Of a DNA stretch of 64,000 nucleotides, positions 34,945 to 47,265 are shown piece after piece; within the stretch, counting starts at the first letter, position 1, and each line of letters begins with the position of its first letter. The position numbers were made by a program, and so were the translations under genes. Origin of the DNA: Phyto melanocephala (Eukaryota; Arthropoda; Insecta; Diptera; Rhinophoridae); contig OW799233.1 of assembly GCA_941918925.1 (NCBI GenBank), positions 124,334,833 through 124,398,832 of the forward strand. Direction: 5' to 3'. The notes beneath the pieces were generated by a model that was not told the origin of the DNA, made no database searches, and saw only the letters and a program-made list of their open reading frames with translations.

Positions 34945-37080
34945 ACAAGTAACTGCGCTATATGCGGCCATGCCAAATCTGATAATACCCTTCACCGTCA
35001 TGTACATAGGTATAATGAACACATTGTAGCTTAACCTATATTTCATGTTATACGCCATTTTCTTTATTATTTCCACCGCCTTCTTTGATTTTGAATTTTT
35101 ATATAGTCAACTGCATTCTACTAGTAAAAGCCCTTTTATTTGATACCCATATATTGTTGGGGTTAAAAAAAGTTGTTCCGCCCTTTTGTTTCAGACGCCA
35201 TCTTGGATTTAACATTTTTTTAATAGCTTACTACATTGTACTGGTCAAGCTCTTTTATTTGATACTAATTTTGCTGGGTTTAAAGGGGAAAAAAGCCGTA
35301 ACTGCAATATTTGACTCATATAGTCGCTATTTCATCTAGAACGCCATCTTGAATTCTTTTCTTTTCATAGCAAACTATATTTTAGTACTCAAGTCCTTTC
35401 ATTTGATCCCCATATTGGCTCTCTTGGTTGTATAGACTCAAGGGTGATCGATTATTCGACTTTTTTAAGAAACCGGGTTTTAAATAGTTTGAAATTTAGA
35501 ATTTTGAAAAAACCGGTTGCCATTTTGAAAATTAAGAAAAAAACCGGTTAACCGGTTCGAGTATATAATATATAATATTTAAAGAAAAATATAAAAATTA
35601 TCGTTCAAAAAGATTATAATTAAATTTATATCTAAATATGAAATTTTTACAGTTTATATACGTTTGGCTGCACAATAACGCAATAACTGACATGAATGCA
35701 GTTGACTAATTTGGGTTTAATTAGTTGAATTTAAGGACAAAAGGTACAAGGTTAAATAAATAAATCCAATAAATTAATACATAAATAAATAAGACTTTAT
35801 AAGGCTGTTATAAAATTTTGTATCTCCTTCTGTACGTTTTTTGAATGTTAAATAGATCTTTTAAACTAATATGCACTAACGTATTTTGTTTGAAATGATT
35901 TCTGTAATTTGAAATACGTTTTAAAGGCTAGGGAGAAAATGTTTTAAATTTAATTTTAAAAATTCTTTCTTATACCCCTAACAGACATACAAATGTAGGC
36001 ATAAACTAGTTTGTTCATTTACGTTTTTTACCTAAAATCGATCGATAGTTTATGCTTCAATAACCTTTAACTTTTAACGTCGGGTTTATATCATACAAAA
36101 ATAATACTTAAGCTTAATTATTTTTCTTATTTTGCATTTGTTTTTTAAACAAGAAATAGATTTCTTACAATATCAGAGAATAATATTTAATAGTTTTTAT
36201 TTTCTGATTTTTAGAAACCTTTCGCGTACTCAATATACTATGGTACGATTGGTTACAAAGATATATGAAAATAAACTTAAAAATATAAAAAAAACGGCTT
36301 TTTCGGATAAAAAAACCGGTGTATTCGATATTCGAAAAATCAACATTTAGAAAAAAACCGCCAGCAAAAAGAGGAAAAAACCGGGTTTTCCACCTGTTGT
36401 AAAACCGAGTCGATCACCCTAATAGACTCTGAAAAATATCGATTTCCGTTTGTACCTACATTTTAGGAAAAACACCGAAGCACTTGAGCTTTGGTGCTTA
36501 TATCTCAGTTGGTTTCAAACCGATTTATTAGTTTTTCTAAGAAATAATTTATGAGGTTACGGCTTATAATTTGTCATTTTAAACGTGTTCAAAAATTATC
36601 AACGTGTTCGAAAAAATTAAAAAAAATATATACATTTTTCAAATAATTTTTGCTTATAACTTAACCGATTAGTGACCAATATGTCTAAAAATATTCATGA
36701 ATATCTCCAGAGGCTTCCAAATTTATAAATAGTAACAACCGTGTCTTTAAATTATCCTAGGGCTGGAAGATTTTAATTTCTGTTGTAAAAATCAGCTAAA
36801 AAACAGAGACAAATGTGGAAAGTTATGGGACGATTATGCTGATTCATAACACCGATCTGCTCCCGAATATTTCTGATTTTTTGATTTCTCACACGGGTCT
36901 TGGAAATGTCGGGGGGCTTCAAAAAGTTGATTTTAACATATACACGGACAGATGGACAGTGCTTAATCGACTCTTCTATTCATAAGCTTTAAATATATAC
37001 TTTATGGGGTCGCAAATGAATATTGTAGAAATTTCACACGGATTGACAAACTTTACGCTCACTGTGGGTGGTATAAAAAT
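34945..37080 (-). mobile_element. HINE-like family 2b, split by a hAT MITE
   Basis: The left edge ACAAGTAACTGCGC, degraded hairpin GCGGCCATGCC and ATACCCTTCACC; the right edge ACTGTGGGTGGTATAAAA. Three diverged units of about 130 bases (GCCATCTT..GGATTTAA...TGATACCC) lie at 35060-35400. A hAT-type MITE occupies 35440-36421. Confidence 0.55.
35440..36421. mobile_element. hAT-type MITE, CCGGTT-rich, perfect 8-bp TSD
   Basis: Ends AAGGGTGATCGA and TAGGGTGATCGA (reverse complement), with ATAGACTC directly repeated on both sides (35432-35439, 36422-36429). Eight-base duplications and AGGGTG-type ends fit hAT. Several AACCGGTT or AAAACCGG motifs lie near each end, probably transposase-binding repeats (inference). 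The interior is AT-rich and non-coding. Confidence 0.8.
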
Positions 37081-38843
37081 AATAATAGAAATTTACAATA
37101 AATCTTTCGACTTAGTCTCTCTTGGCTTATTGCCACAAATATTTTATATGCGACTAGATGGCGTCTTTATTTTTATTTATATTTTATTTTTTATTACTTT
37201 TATAACAAAAATCTTGAAATAATGATTTATACATAAATTCTAAATTTAAATTATATTAAAATTATATTTTTAATATATCTCTTCATCCACCTGTTTTTTG
37301 TGTTATAAAAATGACTTAAAACAATTTGTCTATTTTGCTTGTTGCAGCCAATTAACTAAACAATTTTCAATCTAGTTCTTTTATCTATACTCAAAAATCT
37401 TTTAAAACAAAAACTTGTCTTAAGTATAATTGTAAATTTTCTAAATTTATAATTATTCAATCTATTACATGACCTTGTTCTCTGGCTTGTTCTATTCAAG
37501 GTCTTATTTTTATCTATTTTAATGTTGTTAGTACGTGGATGCAATTGATAATTGAAAAAACAAATTAAGTGTATGAGATGTAAAGCATTAAAAAAAACAA
37601 GACAAAAAATCATTATAATTTAATTATTTAAATTTAATGAAAGACTTGACTTTGTACAATATAAAAATAACAACTCAGACAACACAAATTGAATTAGAAC
37701 AGCACGACACAAGCTCAAATTCAATTTCAAATAATAATCTAATGAACATAATTGTAGTTTCTTTTAAATGTAGTTTAGAATGACATGTGGCTGGTGGCCC
37801 GTTTGAATAGCAGAGTAACTAACGTTGCTTTATCGGCTGAGAGTCAATTAGGCAGCTAGAATAGTGACATACAAGGCAGTAATTTAAAGGAGTGTTTTAT
37901 TTTACTAAGTTTAGAGTTTTGCGAGAGTTAATTAAAATGACATAAGCTTGCCATACAGCCTCTTAGGAATATATCTTTAATACCGATTTGAATTAGAAAA
38001 CCAGAAAAGTTTTTAATTCCAGAAAATTTACTTCATTTAATAATTAATTTAAATATTTTAGTGTTAGAAGATGATTCCGGATTCTGCGAATGGTTCGACT
38101 ACCCTACATTGTAGCAAGTAGGTGTAACAAGTCGTCCAAAGTTTTTGATTTGTTTGTATAAACCAATTTAATGGAACGATCTAGACAATTTCGATAGAAA
38201 TGAGTTTATTATTTTCTTTAGTAAGTCGAGCGTTTAATGAGTTGTACGGAAAGTGGTATCAGTTCTGTTGAAAAAAGATATTTTCAGTTTATATCCTATC
38301 CATTTAATGTCCCAAATAATTTGTTATTATTAATCTTTACCTCTAACCTTTCCTTTTAGCATTTCTCCGGTCTAAGCTTATACAATAATAATTGCCAAAC
38401 TTAATTAACCTCAAATTAATCAGTTTGAACAGTGTTGCCAATTTAAAGTTTTTCTCTTAAGAAAATTCTTTACTTGCAGTAAAGAATATCAAGAAAAACC
38501 AGCAGTCTATAGCTTGACAAATAAACGGTTTGGTATGGTTTAAAAGATCCCGTTGTTTTTAACGGAATGCCGGCTCAAATTAACATAAAAATGTCTCCTA
38601 AAGATTTTTTTTATTCACTAGCCAAAATTTTCCATATGTTTAAAGATTGCGAATGTACCGCTCATTCCAAAAGAAAATGACTGGCCAATGGCAGTTTACA
38701 TGGCTTTCATTAAGGATGTTTTGCGATAAAAATACTAGGGTTCCTAACTGGTGCCCTTGCATTCATCATACTGTAAAAAAATAACTAAAGTGGAAGCTGA
38801 CTTGTAAAAAATTTGCATTATGAGAGTTCTGCTGCGTTCTTTG
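37081..38843. other. AT-rich stretch, nothing recognised
   Basis: No supported gene, RNA or element end. Confidence 0.4.
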
Positions 38844-38939
38844 GTCTCAAAATTGCGATTTGATGAATGAATAATAATAAAATAAAAAGAGAGATTTTTA
38901 TTTCCTTAAGATTCATTCATCAAAACGCGATTTTGAGAC
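38844..38939. repeat. 96-bp hairpin repeat
   Basis: Left arm GTCTCAAAATTGCGATTTGA.. (29 bases) matches the complement of the right arm (38911-38939) at 27 of 29 positions, with a 38-base A/T-rich loop. Confidence 0.65.
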
Positions 38940-39840
38940 GATTTATAAATTGTGAGCTTAATCGATTCTTCTTCTGTGAATTTGAGTGTCACCATATTCA
39001 GAGTGGGGCAGGGTAAGTCTTTTCTAGAATATATGAATCGTTTGTTTAATGACTGCCAAAATGTTTAGTTATTGAAAAAAAAATTGGTTTGACGGAGCAA
39101 ATATCCCTTTTTCCTCCCCCCCCTGAATACAATATTTAGGACTTAAAAATCTTTTTGCTTTTGATCATTAGGATTCAATTTGATGTCTGCTAAAATAAAT
39201 AAATCTTTCTTGTGTCGGAGAAAGGATTCAATTGTGATTTTTTAATAATTTACTCCCACTGATTTAACTAAATTTTTTTATACCAATTGCAAATAGAATA
39301 CCATTCTAATGTATAGGCCAAAACTTAAAATTGTGTTTTTACAATTACTCGATAGCGTGACAATGATGACAGGAGGCTCGGTAGGTGCTACGATTTTATT
39401 ATTAGCACTCCGTGATCAAAAATTAAAAGGAATACTTCAACTATACTGTTTAACAACCTTAAAAATGAAAATGCGTTTTGTTATTTTTTCGAATCTGAAG
39501 TATCTTTTGTGGAGTCACGTTAGGGTTTTGTGAGGAGCATTTAAAAAGGTCCTAATGATTACTAAATCAATATTTCTCATTTTAGGGAAGGGCGGAGATT
39601 TCTAGTAATCTCCCTTTCGCATCCTCCTTGTGTTATGATTGTTGTGTTATTACAATAACCTACGAAGTAACTAAACTTTACTAATGTTAGATGTTGCAAG
39701 TGTTAATTTAAGTTTCATATTTTTAACATATTCCATGCGTTTCTACAAGATATTGGCAAAAGTGAAAAGGCAACGAGGATTGTCTCTTATATTTCGGAGA
39801 CACTAAAAATCATTGAAAATGCCTTTATTGCTTTTCTCTA
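38940..39840. other. Unannotated stretch
   Basis: No recognisable coding motif. A 74-codon frame at 39309-39533 has no family I know. Confidence 0.4.
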
Positions 39841-40559
39841 CTAGAAAAGCCCGGCGCGCGTTGCTACGCCCCTTAATGAATAAAAATGCATTCTTAATTT
39901 TAATTAAATATCAAGAGCAAAAATATAAATTTTATAACTTTTTTTAATAGGCGTGGCACTGTCCACTTTTCTAATCATGAAACTGTATAGCGTGACAGCT
40001 CAATATTTATGCAAAGTTTCAGAAAAATCAATCTAGTGCAAGTAGCTAAAAATGATAACCTATTTCTTATGGGCGTGACACTGCCCACTTTTCTTATCAC
40101 GAAATTGTATAATCATGAGAGTTCAATATGTGTGTGCAAAGTTTCAGAAAAATCGGTCAAGTGCAAGAAGTTAAAAATTTTAAGTTTTTGTTATGGGCGT
40201 AGCACTACCCACTTTTATAATTACGAAACTGTATAGTTATAACAGCTCAATATGTGTGCAAAGTTTCAGAAAAATCGGTTCAGTGCAAGTATCTCAAAAT
40301 TATAACTTTTTTTGTGAGCGTAGCCCTGCCCACTTTTCTAATCACGAAATTATATGACAGCTCAATATATGTGCAAAGTTTCAGAAAAATTGGTCAAGTG
40401 CAAGTAGCTAAAAATGATAACTAATTCGTGGCCCCGCCCACTTTTTTCCACCCATAAACACTCCCTGGAATGTGTGCAACAACTTGCCCAGTTTCGGAGT
40501 CTATAGCTAACACACACACACACACACAGGCAGACACAGTTTCACTTTTATATATATGT
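39841..40559 (-). mobile_element. Non-autonomous Helitron, copy 2
   Basis: Minus orientation. The 3' end is CTAG at 39841-39844 with T outside, next to the GC-rich CCCGGCGCGCGTTGCTACGC. Five units of about 122 bases (GGCGTGGCACTGCCCAC-type motif near 39950, 40073, 40195, 40316, 40430) precede a (CA)n run and the 5' TATATATAAAAGTGAAAC end, whose initial TC is diverged. Confidence 0.7.
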
Positions 40560-40679
40560 ATTCTCTATGAAGATCAATACAACTTTTGAATACGAGAAAG
40601 CAATTTTCGAAGTACTTTTTCTATTCCGATTAAGGTTCCCCAAAAAATACACTTTAAACGATTTTTAAAGGGATTTGCT

Positions 40680-41080
40680 CCGCTTCGAAGACCCATACAA
40701 TTGACTGCTGTTTACTTTTACGCGTTGATCCACGATTCGTCACCTGTCATGATGTCATACATATGTTTTGAACCTCAGCGATCGTACTTTTTAAGCATTT
40801 CCTGCTACCAATTGACACAAGCCCTTTTTAAGCGATTGCCAAATTATGTAGGCTTCGTCGCGAACAAATCTTTTTTACAGCCAAAGGTTCATGCAATATA
40901 GAATGAATGCTGGTCCCACTAATATTTAAGATTGCAGTATCATTTCATGCACAGCTTCAATCTCTTTCGAAACAACAACCGTTTTTGAACGTCCTTCACG
41001 AAAGCCGTTGTTGTGCGAACTACGACCATGATTTAATTTAATAAACTATCGACAAACACTGGTATTTAATGGTGCTTGAC
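40680..41080 (-). pseudogene. Mariner transposase N-terminal half, degraded
   Basis: The minus strand gives, across frames, GRSSHNNGFREGRSKTVVV and KEIEAVHEMILQS, then ILYCMNLWL / KRFVRD and, near the low-coordinate end, HD..TGDESWI and KQQSIVWVF-like readings. This order matches the SETMAR-type (irritans/mauritiana group) mariner transposase: basic linker, second helix-turn-helix, then the first catalytic aspartate in TGDE. Stops and at least two frameshifts are present, and the C-terminal half is absent. No TIR is visible. The LINE at 41318 lies just beyond its 5' side and may sit within the remains of this element. Confidence 0.65.
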
Positions 41081-41317
41081 CGCTAAAAATCGAAATGAGT
41101 TCATCGATGTACTATTCTAGATTTAAAACACGTCGGAAGATGTAAAAAGTAATGTCTCAAAAATGTTCACAATTTGATTCCATTTTTTTTCCGACATGAA
41201 TATTCTAATTTACTACAAACAACATAAATTGCGATCGTACTTAAAAACCTTCTTAGTGCGTCGTGTATTGTCAAAAACGCCAAACTTTTTAATATAAACA
41301 TCAGTTGCCAGATTGCA

Positions 41318-42911
41318 ACATCTAACAACAAATACCGAAGTAATAATGCTTACTAAAACGTTGAAAAACTCTAAATCACCTGGTTTAGATAGAATAAATG
41401 CCATTATATTAAAAAATATGACAGATAAGTTTTACACCGCAATTACAAAAGTTTTTAACTGGTGTTTAACAAATGGTTATTTTCCAAAGCAATTTAAAAA
41501 AGCAAAAGTAGTGCCGATACTAAAGCCAAAGAAGGATGCCAGATTGCCAAATAACTACCGGCCTATAAGTATGCTTAGTTGTCTTGATAACGTATTTGAG
41601 AAAATCATACTAAATAGACTGAACGAGTTCACTGAGGATAATAATATAATACAAGATGAACAGTTTGGTTTTAGAAAACAGCATTCGACAGTACACCAAG
41701 TAGAACGAATCGTAAAACTTATATCAAGCGTAGAAGTACAGGAATTGTTCTTTTGGATATAGAAAAAGCTTTTGATTCTATATGGCACGATAGGCTAGTA
41801 TATAAACTTAATATGTTTGGATACCCAGTCTATTTACAGAAGATCATACAACGTTTTTTGAACGAAAGAACATTCGTAGTAAGTATAGAAAATGAACTCT
41901 CTTCCCCGCGGCTCATTCCTGCAGGACTACCACAAGGGTCAGTTCTATCGCCTACACTATACTCAATTTTCATCTCGGACTTCAGAATATTAAGAGAACA
42001 GTCCGCTGCATTATACGCAGATGATACGGCAATAATAACAACGGGGAAAGTCTCCAATGCTATAATCAAGAAAATGGAAAATGGGCTGTTACACGCTGAA
42101 AAATATTTTTCTATGTGGAAAATTAAGACTAATGAAGCAAAGACACAAGCTATAATTTTTCCGTTCAACAAATCCCCTAAAAGAACACCTACGCTTGCTT
42201 TGTCTCTTGGTGAAACGGAAATACCTCTCAGAGAAACTGTAAAATATTTGGGAATAGAGCTCGATAAAAAGTAAACGTTTAAACACCATATTCTCCAAAC
42301 GTGTGAAAAAGCTGTCCGATGTGGAAGAGCTCTGTTTCCTCTACTAAACCGAAGGTCAACTCTAAATAGGAAGAACAAAATATTGCTCTACAGAATGTGT
42401 ATACGGCCAATTATGACATATGGATGTCAAGTGTGGTCAAAAAGATGTGCCAAGACATATTTGAAAAAGCTCCAGATCATACAAAATAAGAATCTAAAGA
42501 TTATATTTAACCTACCGAGACGATACTCAACAAATAGATTAATTAGAGTATACCAACAGGAAATGTTTGCAGCAGTGATCAATAATATCACACAAAGATT
42601 TGAAACCCGCAACAGGATTTCAAATTCTGCCTTGATAAGAAATTTGTAATACTATTTTCTTCTCCAACTTTATATGAAGTTGACAGAAGACTTAATGTAA
42701 AAAATTTCTTTTAACTCCTATAAGGTTTTTATCTATCTTTTTTCCTTGCAGTGAAAATAAAATTCTTTTAAATGTCTACTTCAGTTTATCCTAAATCATT
42801 TTATATTTGTTGGAATACTAATATAGTAATTACTCAAAATAAGTGTAAAAAATTTGTATATATTTTTGCCTGTGATGATGATAGATTATTAATAAAAAAA
42901 AAAAAAAAAAA
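41318..42911 (+). mobile_element. 5'-truncated Jockey-type LINE
   Basis: Carries the end of a reverse transcriptase gene, a 3' untranslated region (42650-42890) and a poly(A) tract (to 42911). The 8-base AGATTGCA at 41310-41317 recurs right after the poly(A) at 42912-42919, a plausible target-site duplication from target-primed reverse transcription. The endonuclease and first RT blocks are missing. Confidence 0.7.
41319..42649 (+). pseudogene. Reverse transcriptase of a Jockey-type LINE
   Basis: Encodes most of a non-LTR reverse transcriptase, the enzyme that copies element RNA at a nicked target. Motifs in order: NSKSPGLDRINA, NNYRPISMLS, QFGFRKQHST, LDIEKAFDSIWH (first catalytic Asp), GLPQGSVLSPTLYSIFI, ALYADDTAII (YADD catalytic pair), EAKTQAIIF, VKYLGIELDK and the C-terminal CIRPIMTYGCQVW. 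The catalytic residues are intact, but the gene is broken: a frameshift near 41725-41735 separates the first 41313-41762 frame from 41753-42274, and a stop at 42272 precedes the last part (to 42649). The upstream endonuclease is missing through 5' truncation. No RNase H domain follows, as in Jockey-clade elements. Confidence 0.9.
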
Positions 42912-42919
42912 AGATTGCA

Positions 42920-44451
42920 GCACTGGGCTTGCTCAATTCCGAAATACAAAAGGCAACCCTCGTATTATTCTTATTAATCATAAAATAAAAAAAAAATTCT
43001 ATAATTTTTCAAATTGTTCTCGTTGTTGTTGTTTTTCAATAGTTTCTTAAATATTTTTTATTAGAAATCTTTTTGTACACATAATGAATGAGTACATTTA
43101 CCGCTCTGTAATTTTTCACATTTGCTTGTGTCTGTAAAAGTGCATCAACGTATTATTTTCATTACAAGTTTTCTTTTTTTTTTTTGCATTTTGAAAATAA
43201 TTATGAATTTACATATTAAAGTACAAGATAATTTAATGTAGTTTGCATATGCAACGTCAAAATAATAATGGCAACAAATGTATAAAACAAACTGAACATA
43301 TTCCAACTTATTGTATTGTAACAAATTACTGTGAGAATTTTCCATTAACAACATGATTTGCAAGTATGCGCTATTTTAAAAACAGGAAGTTATTTTAATA
43401 TTTAATATATTTGTAGACGTATGTATGTATGTACATATGTATGCTTGTATTTATTTTGTGGTTTTAAAGTTTTGATTTCGGACTTAACATACATAAATTT
43501 GTTAAGAAATGCAAATACACATACGAATGCCATAATTTCAAATACTTTCTGACACGGGTACAATATACAAAACAATACAAAAAAACCATGTTTTATTTAA
43601 ATATTTCCTTGTAAGACCAACTAACATTTTTAACATAATTTCCAAATTATGCCAAAATTTCGTTTTGATTTTTTGCTGTTTGATCAGAAAAAATTTTATA
43701 CAAAATCGTGTTAAGCTTTTGGCCAAATTAATGAATTTAACAGCTACATAAACAATTCCTTGTATTTTTTGTTTTTAATTTCATATCTTGTGGGGTGCTG
43801 TCAAGGCAACACCTCTTTTTACAAACGGTTTTACTTGTAAAATCTAAATTGTTACAAAGTATTTTGTTACTTTTCAATCTGTTTTTGGGCATATTGTTAA
43901 GGAAAAAAGTGTTTTTTTTCTACCAACAAAAACTACCAGTTACAAGAGGGCAAACGATAAAGCCGCAAAGCAGAGAAACATTGCAATATTGTTTTGTTGT
44001 TTGTTGTTGATGTTGCTGTTAATATTACTGTAACGGTGCTTTTAGTAATCGAGTTACAATAACGTGTCTTTTTTGATTTTCATGGACATTTAAGCCTTAA
44101 GCATGCTCTGTTTATTTGCTGTTAACTATTCCATGTGTCTTTAAAGATATTTCTACCGTCATGTACTCATCCAGTCAGTCAGTCAGTCTGTCAGTTAGTC
44201 ATTCATTCAGTTAGCCATTTAAGCATACCAGTCGATTCGAGTCAAAGTCATTTAATTAATAAATGTTATGGGTTTTAACAATTTCATTTCATTTTCTTTC
44301 GCTAAACAACAGGGTTGTACAGGCTTTTTAATGGCACCTACAATTTTTTTTTTCTTTTTTGTATAAAGAGTATTTTGCAGAATTTTTTTTATAAAATTAT
44401 TGAGAATAATTGAGATTTCCATAATGATTTTTATTAATAAACTAGCCAAAC
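42920..44451. other. AT-rich stretch with a (CAGT)n tract
   Basis: No gene recognised. A (CAGT)n-like run lies at 44170-44205 and short ATGTATGTATGT runs at 43420-43445. Confidence 0.45.
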
Positions 44452-45194
44452 CCGGCGCGCGTTGCTACGCCCCTTAATGAATCGAAATGCATTCTGAATT
44501 TTAATTGAATATCAAGTGCAAAAACCTAAAAATTATAATTTTTTTTATGGGCGTGGCATTGCCCACTTTTCTAATCACGAAATTGTAAAGTCATAACAGC
44601 TCAATATGTATGCAAAGTTTCAGAAGAATCGGTCTGGTGCAATTACCTCAAAATTATAACCTTTTTTTATGGGCGTGGCCCTGCCCACTTTTCTAATCAC
44701 GAAATTGTAAAGTCATAACAGCTCAATATGTGTGCAAAGTTTCAAAATAATCGGTTCAGTGCAAGTACCTCAAAATGATACCTTTTTCTTATGGGCGTGG
44801 CACTGCCCACTTTTCTAATCACAAAATTATTAAGTCATGACAGCTCGATATGTGCGCCCAGTTTCAGAAAAATCGGTCCAGTGCAAGTTCCTCAAACTTA
44901 TAACTTTTTTTTATGGGCGTGGCCATGCCCACTTTTCTAATCACGAAATTATTTATTCATGAGAGCTCGATATTTGTGCAAAGTTTCAGAAAAATCGGTC
45001 ATGTGCAAGTAGCTTAAAATGATAACTAATTTTTTATGGGCGTGACCCCGCCCACTTTTTTCCACCCATAAACACTCCCTGGTATGTGTACAACATTTTA
45101 CCAAAGTTTGAGCCTGATCGGTTTTACAGTTTCGGAGTCTATAGCTAACACACACACACACACACACACAGAGTTTCACTTTTATATATATAGA
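44452..45194 (-). mobile_element. Non-autonomous Helitron, copy 3
   Basis: Minus orientation. The 3' CTAG (44452-44455) is bounded by A on the plus strand, then CCCGGCGCGCGTTGCTACGC. Five units start near 44549, 44671, 44793, 44914 and 45038 (spacing 121-124), each with GGGCGTGGC.NTGCCCACTTTT. A (CA)n run and TATATATAGA (5' TC on the minus strand) close the other end. Confidence 0.75.
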
Positions 45195-45981
45195 AGAAGA
45201 TAGTTTCAGGGATCCAATTTGTTTTGACGTATTCTGTTAAATCACTATTTAACAAAACGTCTAAAGGAACGTCTTAAGAAACAGTGGTGTTACTAAAGCC
45301 TTTAACTGTACGAAGCCATATTAATGGGAGCAGCTGATCAGACTGCTACGTGGTACCACGAGAATCAGTCCCAAAGACATATATAGCACTGCGCCGGTTT
45401 TGTCATTAAATCAAACAACATTCGTCGAAATGAGCGTTAAAATGCAACCATGGGGAGGTTATCAAGTTTGTGTGATTAAGCCCCGTTACATTTTTTAGTT
45501 GGATTTTGCAAACATGAAAATCTATGCTGAAGTTAATCTATGGCCTCAATCTAAGCCATCGCCAAAATCAAGATCGATGTATTTAGCATAGTCTTCTATT
45601 CGTTATACCGTGCTAAGTCATGCCGGTCATTTGAACGATATTATTTTTTATATTAAATTCAAATATGAATGAGTCTTTAAAATCAAAAAGAATTTCTTTA
45701 ATACAACATAGGAATTCTGTTTTATTGTTATTTTTTACACACATCTCTTAAAAATCCTTAAAAAATGTATTGTTCCCATTTACAAATCTACATATGCCTC
45801 TCTTACGTCCCTAGGGAACATAGGGCCGTTATAAAAATTTTCCAATTTGCTCGATCTTTTGCGTGATGTGGCACCTTATACCATTAGAAATGATATAGTG
45901 TACTGGTTATCTCACACGTCAGCTTCTCTTAGAATGTTTAGTCATGGCTTGTTTATCCGATCAGAACCAATTGCCGTTTGC
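45195..45981. other. Unannotated stretch
   Basis: Slightly less AT-rich sequence (about 45290-45620) without any motif I can name; possibly a decayed element. Confidence 0.35.
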
Positions 45982-47265
45982 GGGGGTATATTCATTTTGT
46001 CATTCCGATTGTGACACATCGAAATATTCATTTTAGACCCCATAAAGTATATATTTCCTGGTCTCATTTTAAAACGATTTAGCTATCCGTCTGTCTGACC
46101 GCCTGTTGAAATCCCGATAGAGCTCGAATAGAAAAAGTTACGGGGATGAAATTTTGCCAAAATATTTCCTTTACATCAGAAAAGTTTGGTATTGAGAGTG
46201 GGCTAATGCAAGACTAGGTCACACAAAAATGTTTTTCTAACATCGAATAAAATGCGATTGTGTCTGAAGGCAATGACGTAGGGTGGTGATTGTCCAAATC
46301 TGTACATTACGAAAGGAGTTATACACCATAGAGTGTCGTTTTTTAGTCTATCTTAAAATTGAAAATGTCATAAAACCGACTAAATTAGATGTACGATTTT
46401 GAAGTTTGGCAAATATGGGTTTCTAGTTAATATTGTTGCTATAACGGAAAATAAAGGTGACTCGCCTACATTACCGCTCACCTCCTATATAACGCACAGA
46501 GAAAACAGTATCGGTTGTGGCTACCACAATTGTTGCCAACCGCATAGTTTGGTTTTTTTTGGTAATTTTGTTTCAGAACATAAATATGTAGTCAGATTTA
46601 GGATGTTATGATACAGCCAATATAAATTTTATAACCACAAACGAAAAGTTCTATTGCAAGAACTGATTCATTCGGTTGGCAAAGAATTTTTCTGGGTGCG
46701 TTTTCTTTTCCTTAACTCATATAATTTCTCTATGGACAAAGATTTAAATGGATAATGGTTCCTGTATTATCGTTATCAGAAATTACTCTGACACGCCTAA
46801 TTTAATCTCCTCTCATCTTAGAAATACAATTTAAAACGTAGTAAAACCAACAGAATGAGATATACGATTGTTTTAATTTTACAGATATATGCATATTCTT
46901 TTGGTTAATATTTCTGTTACAACGGAAATTAGAGTTGCACACCTAGTTTAACGTTCACCGCCCATATAACGATTTTCCTTAAATTCATATAATTTCTCTA
47001 TGGAAACAATTTTTTAAGATTAAGGGACTTTTTATTGCACAATCTAAGTCAAATTCATTACCAGAAACTACTTTGACACGCCTACCTAAACGCCCACTTC
47101 TCAAATATGTATTGTAAAAATACTTAGGTTTCATTTTGAGACCTATTTGATATAAGAAAATGATTAAATAGCAGATTGGACTTAAACAACGAAAGTTATA
47201 CATATTTTGGTATAAAGAAATTATTCTATAGTGATTGGAGTTGTTGAACATAAAATAATAAAATA
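45982..47265 (+). mobile_element. HINE-like family 1, copy e, both ends eroded
   Basis: Begins GGGGGTATATTCATTTTGTC without the outer TATACCC arm and fades after TTATTCTATAGTGATTG; the terminal hairpin is missing. Internal ACGCCTA/ACGCCCAC motifs identify the family. A 212-bp segment (46496-46707) absent from other copies interrupts it. Confidence 0.55.
46496..46707. mobile_element. Short insertion in a family-1 copy
   Basis: Family sequence breaks after CCTATATAACGC and resumes at TTTTC..TTAACTCATATAATTTC. Edges CACAGAGAAAA and CACCCAGAAAA (reverse complement) form a short imperfect inverted repeat, and CGGTTG..CCAACCG makes an internal hairpin. A duplication is not clear. Confidence 0.4.

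Noticed and set aside
44165..44210. CRISPR-like direct repeats (CAGTCAGTCAGT)
   Set aside because: Four-base microsatellite with no spacers; eukaryotic sequence.
44549..45050. CRISPR-like array from five regularly spaced units
   Set aside because: Units are ~122-bp head-to-tail repeats inside a Helitron, not short repeats separated by unique spacers.
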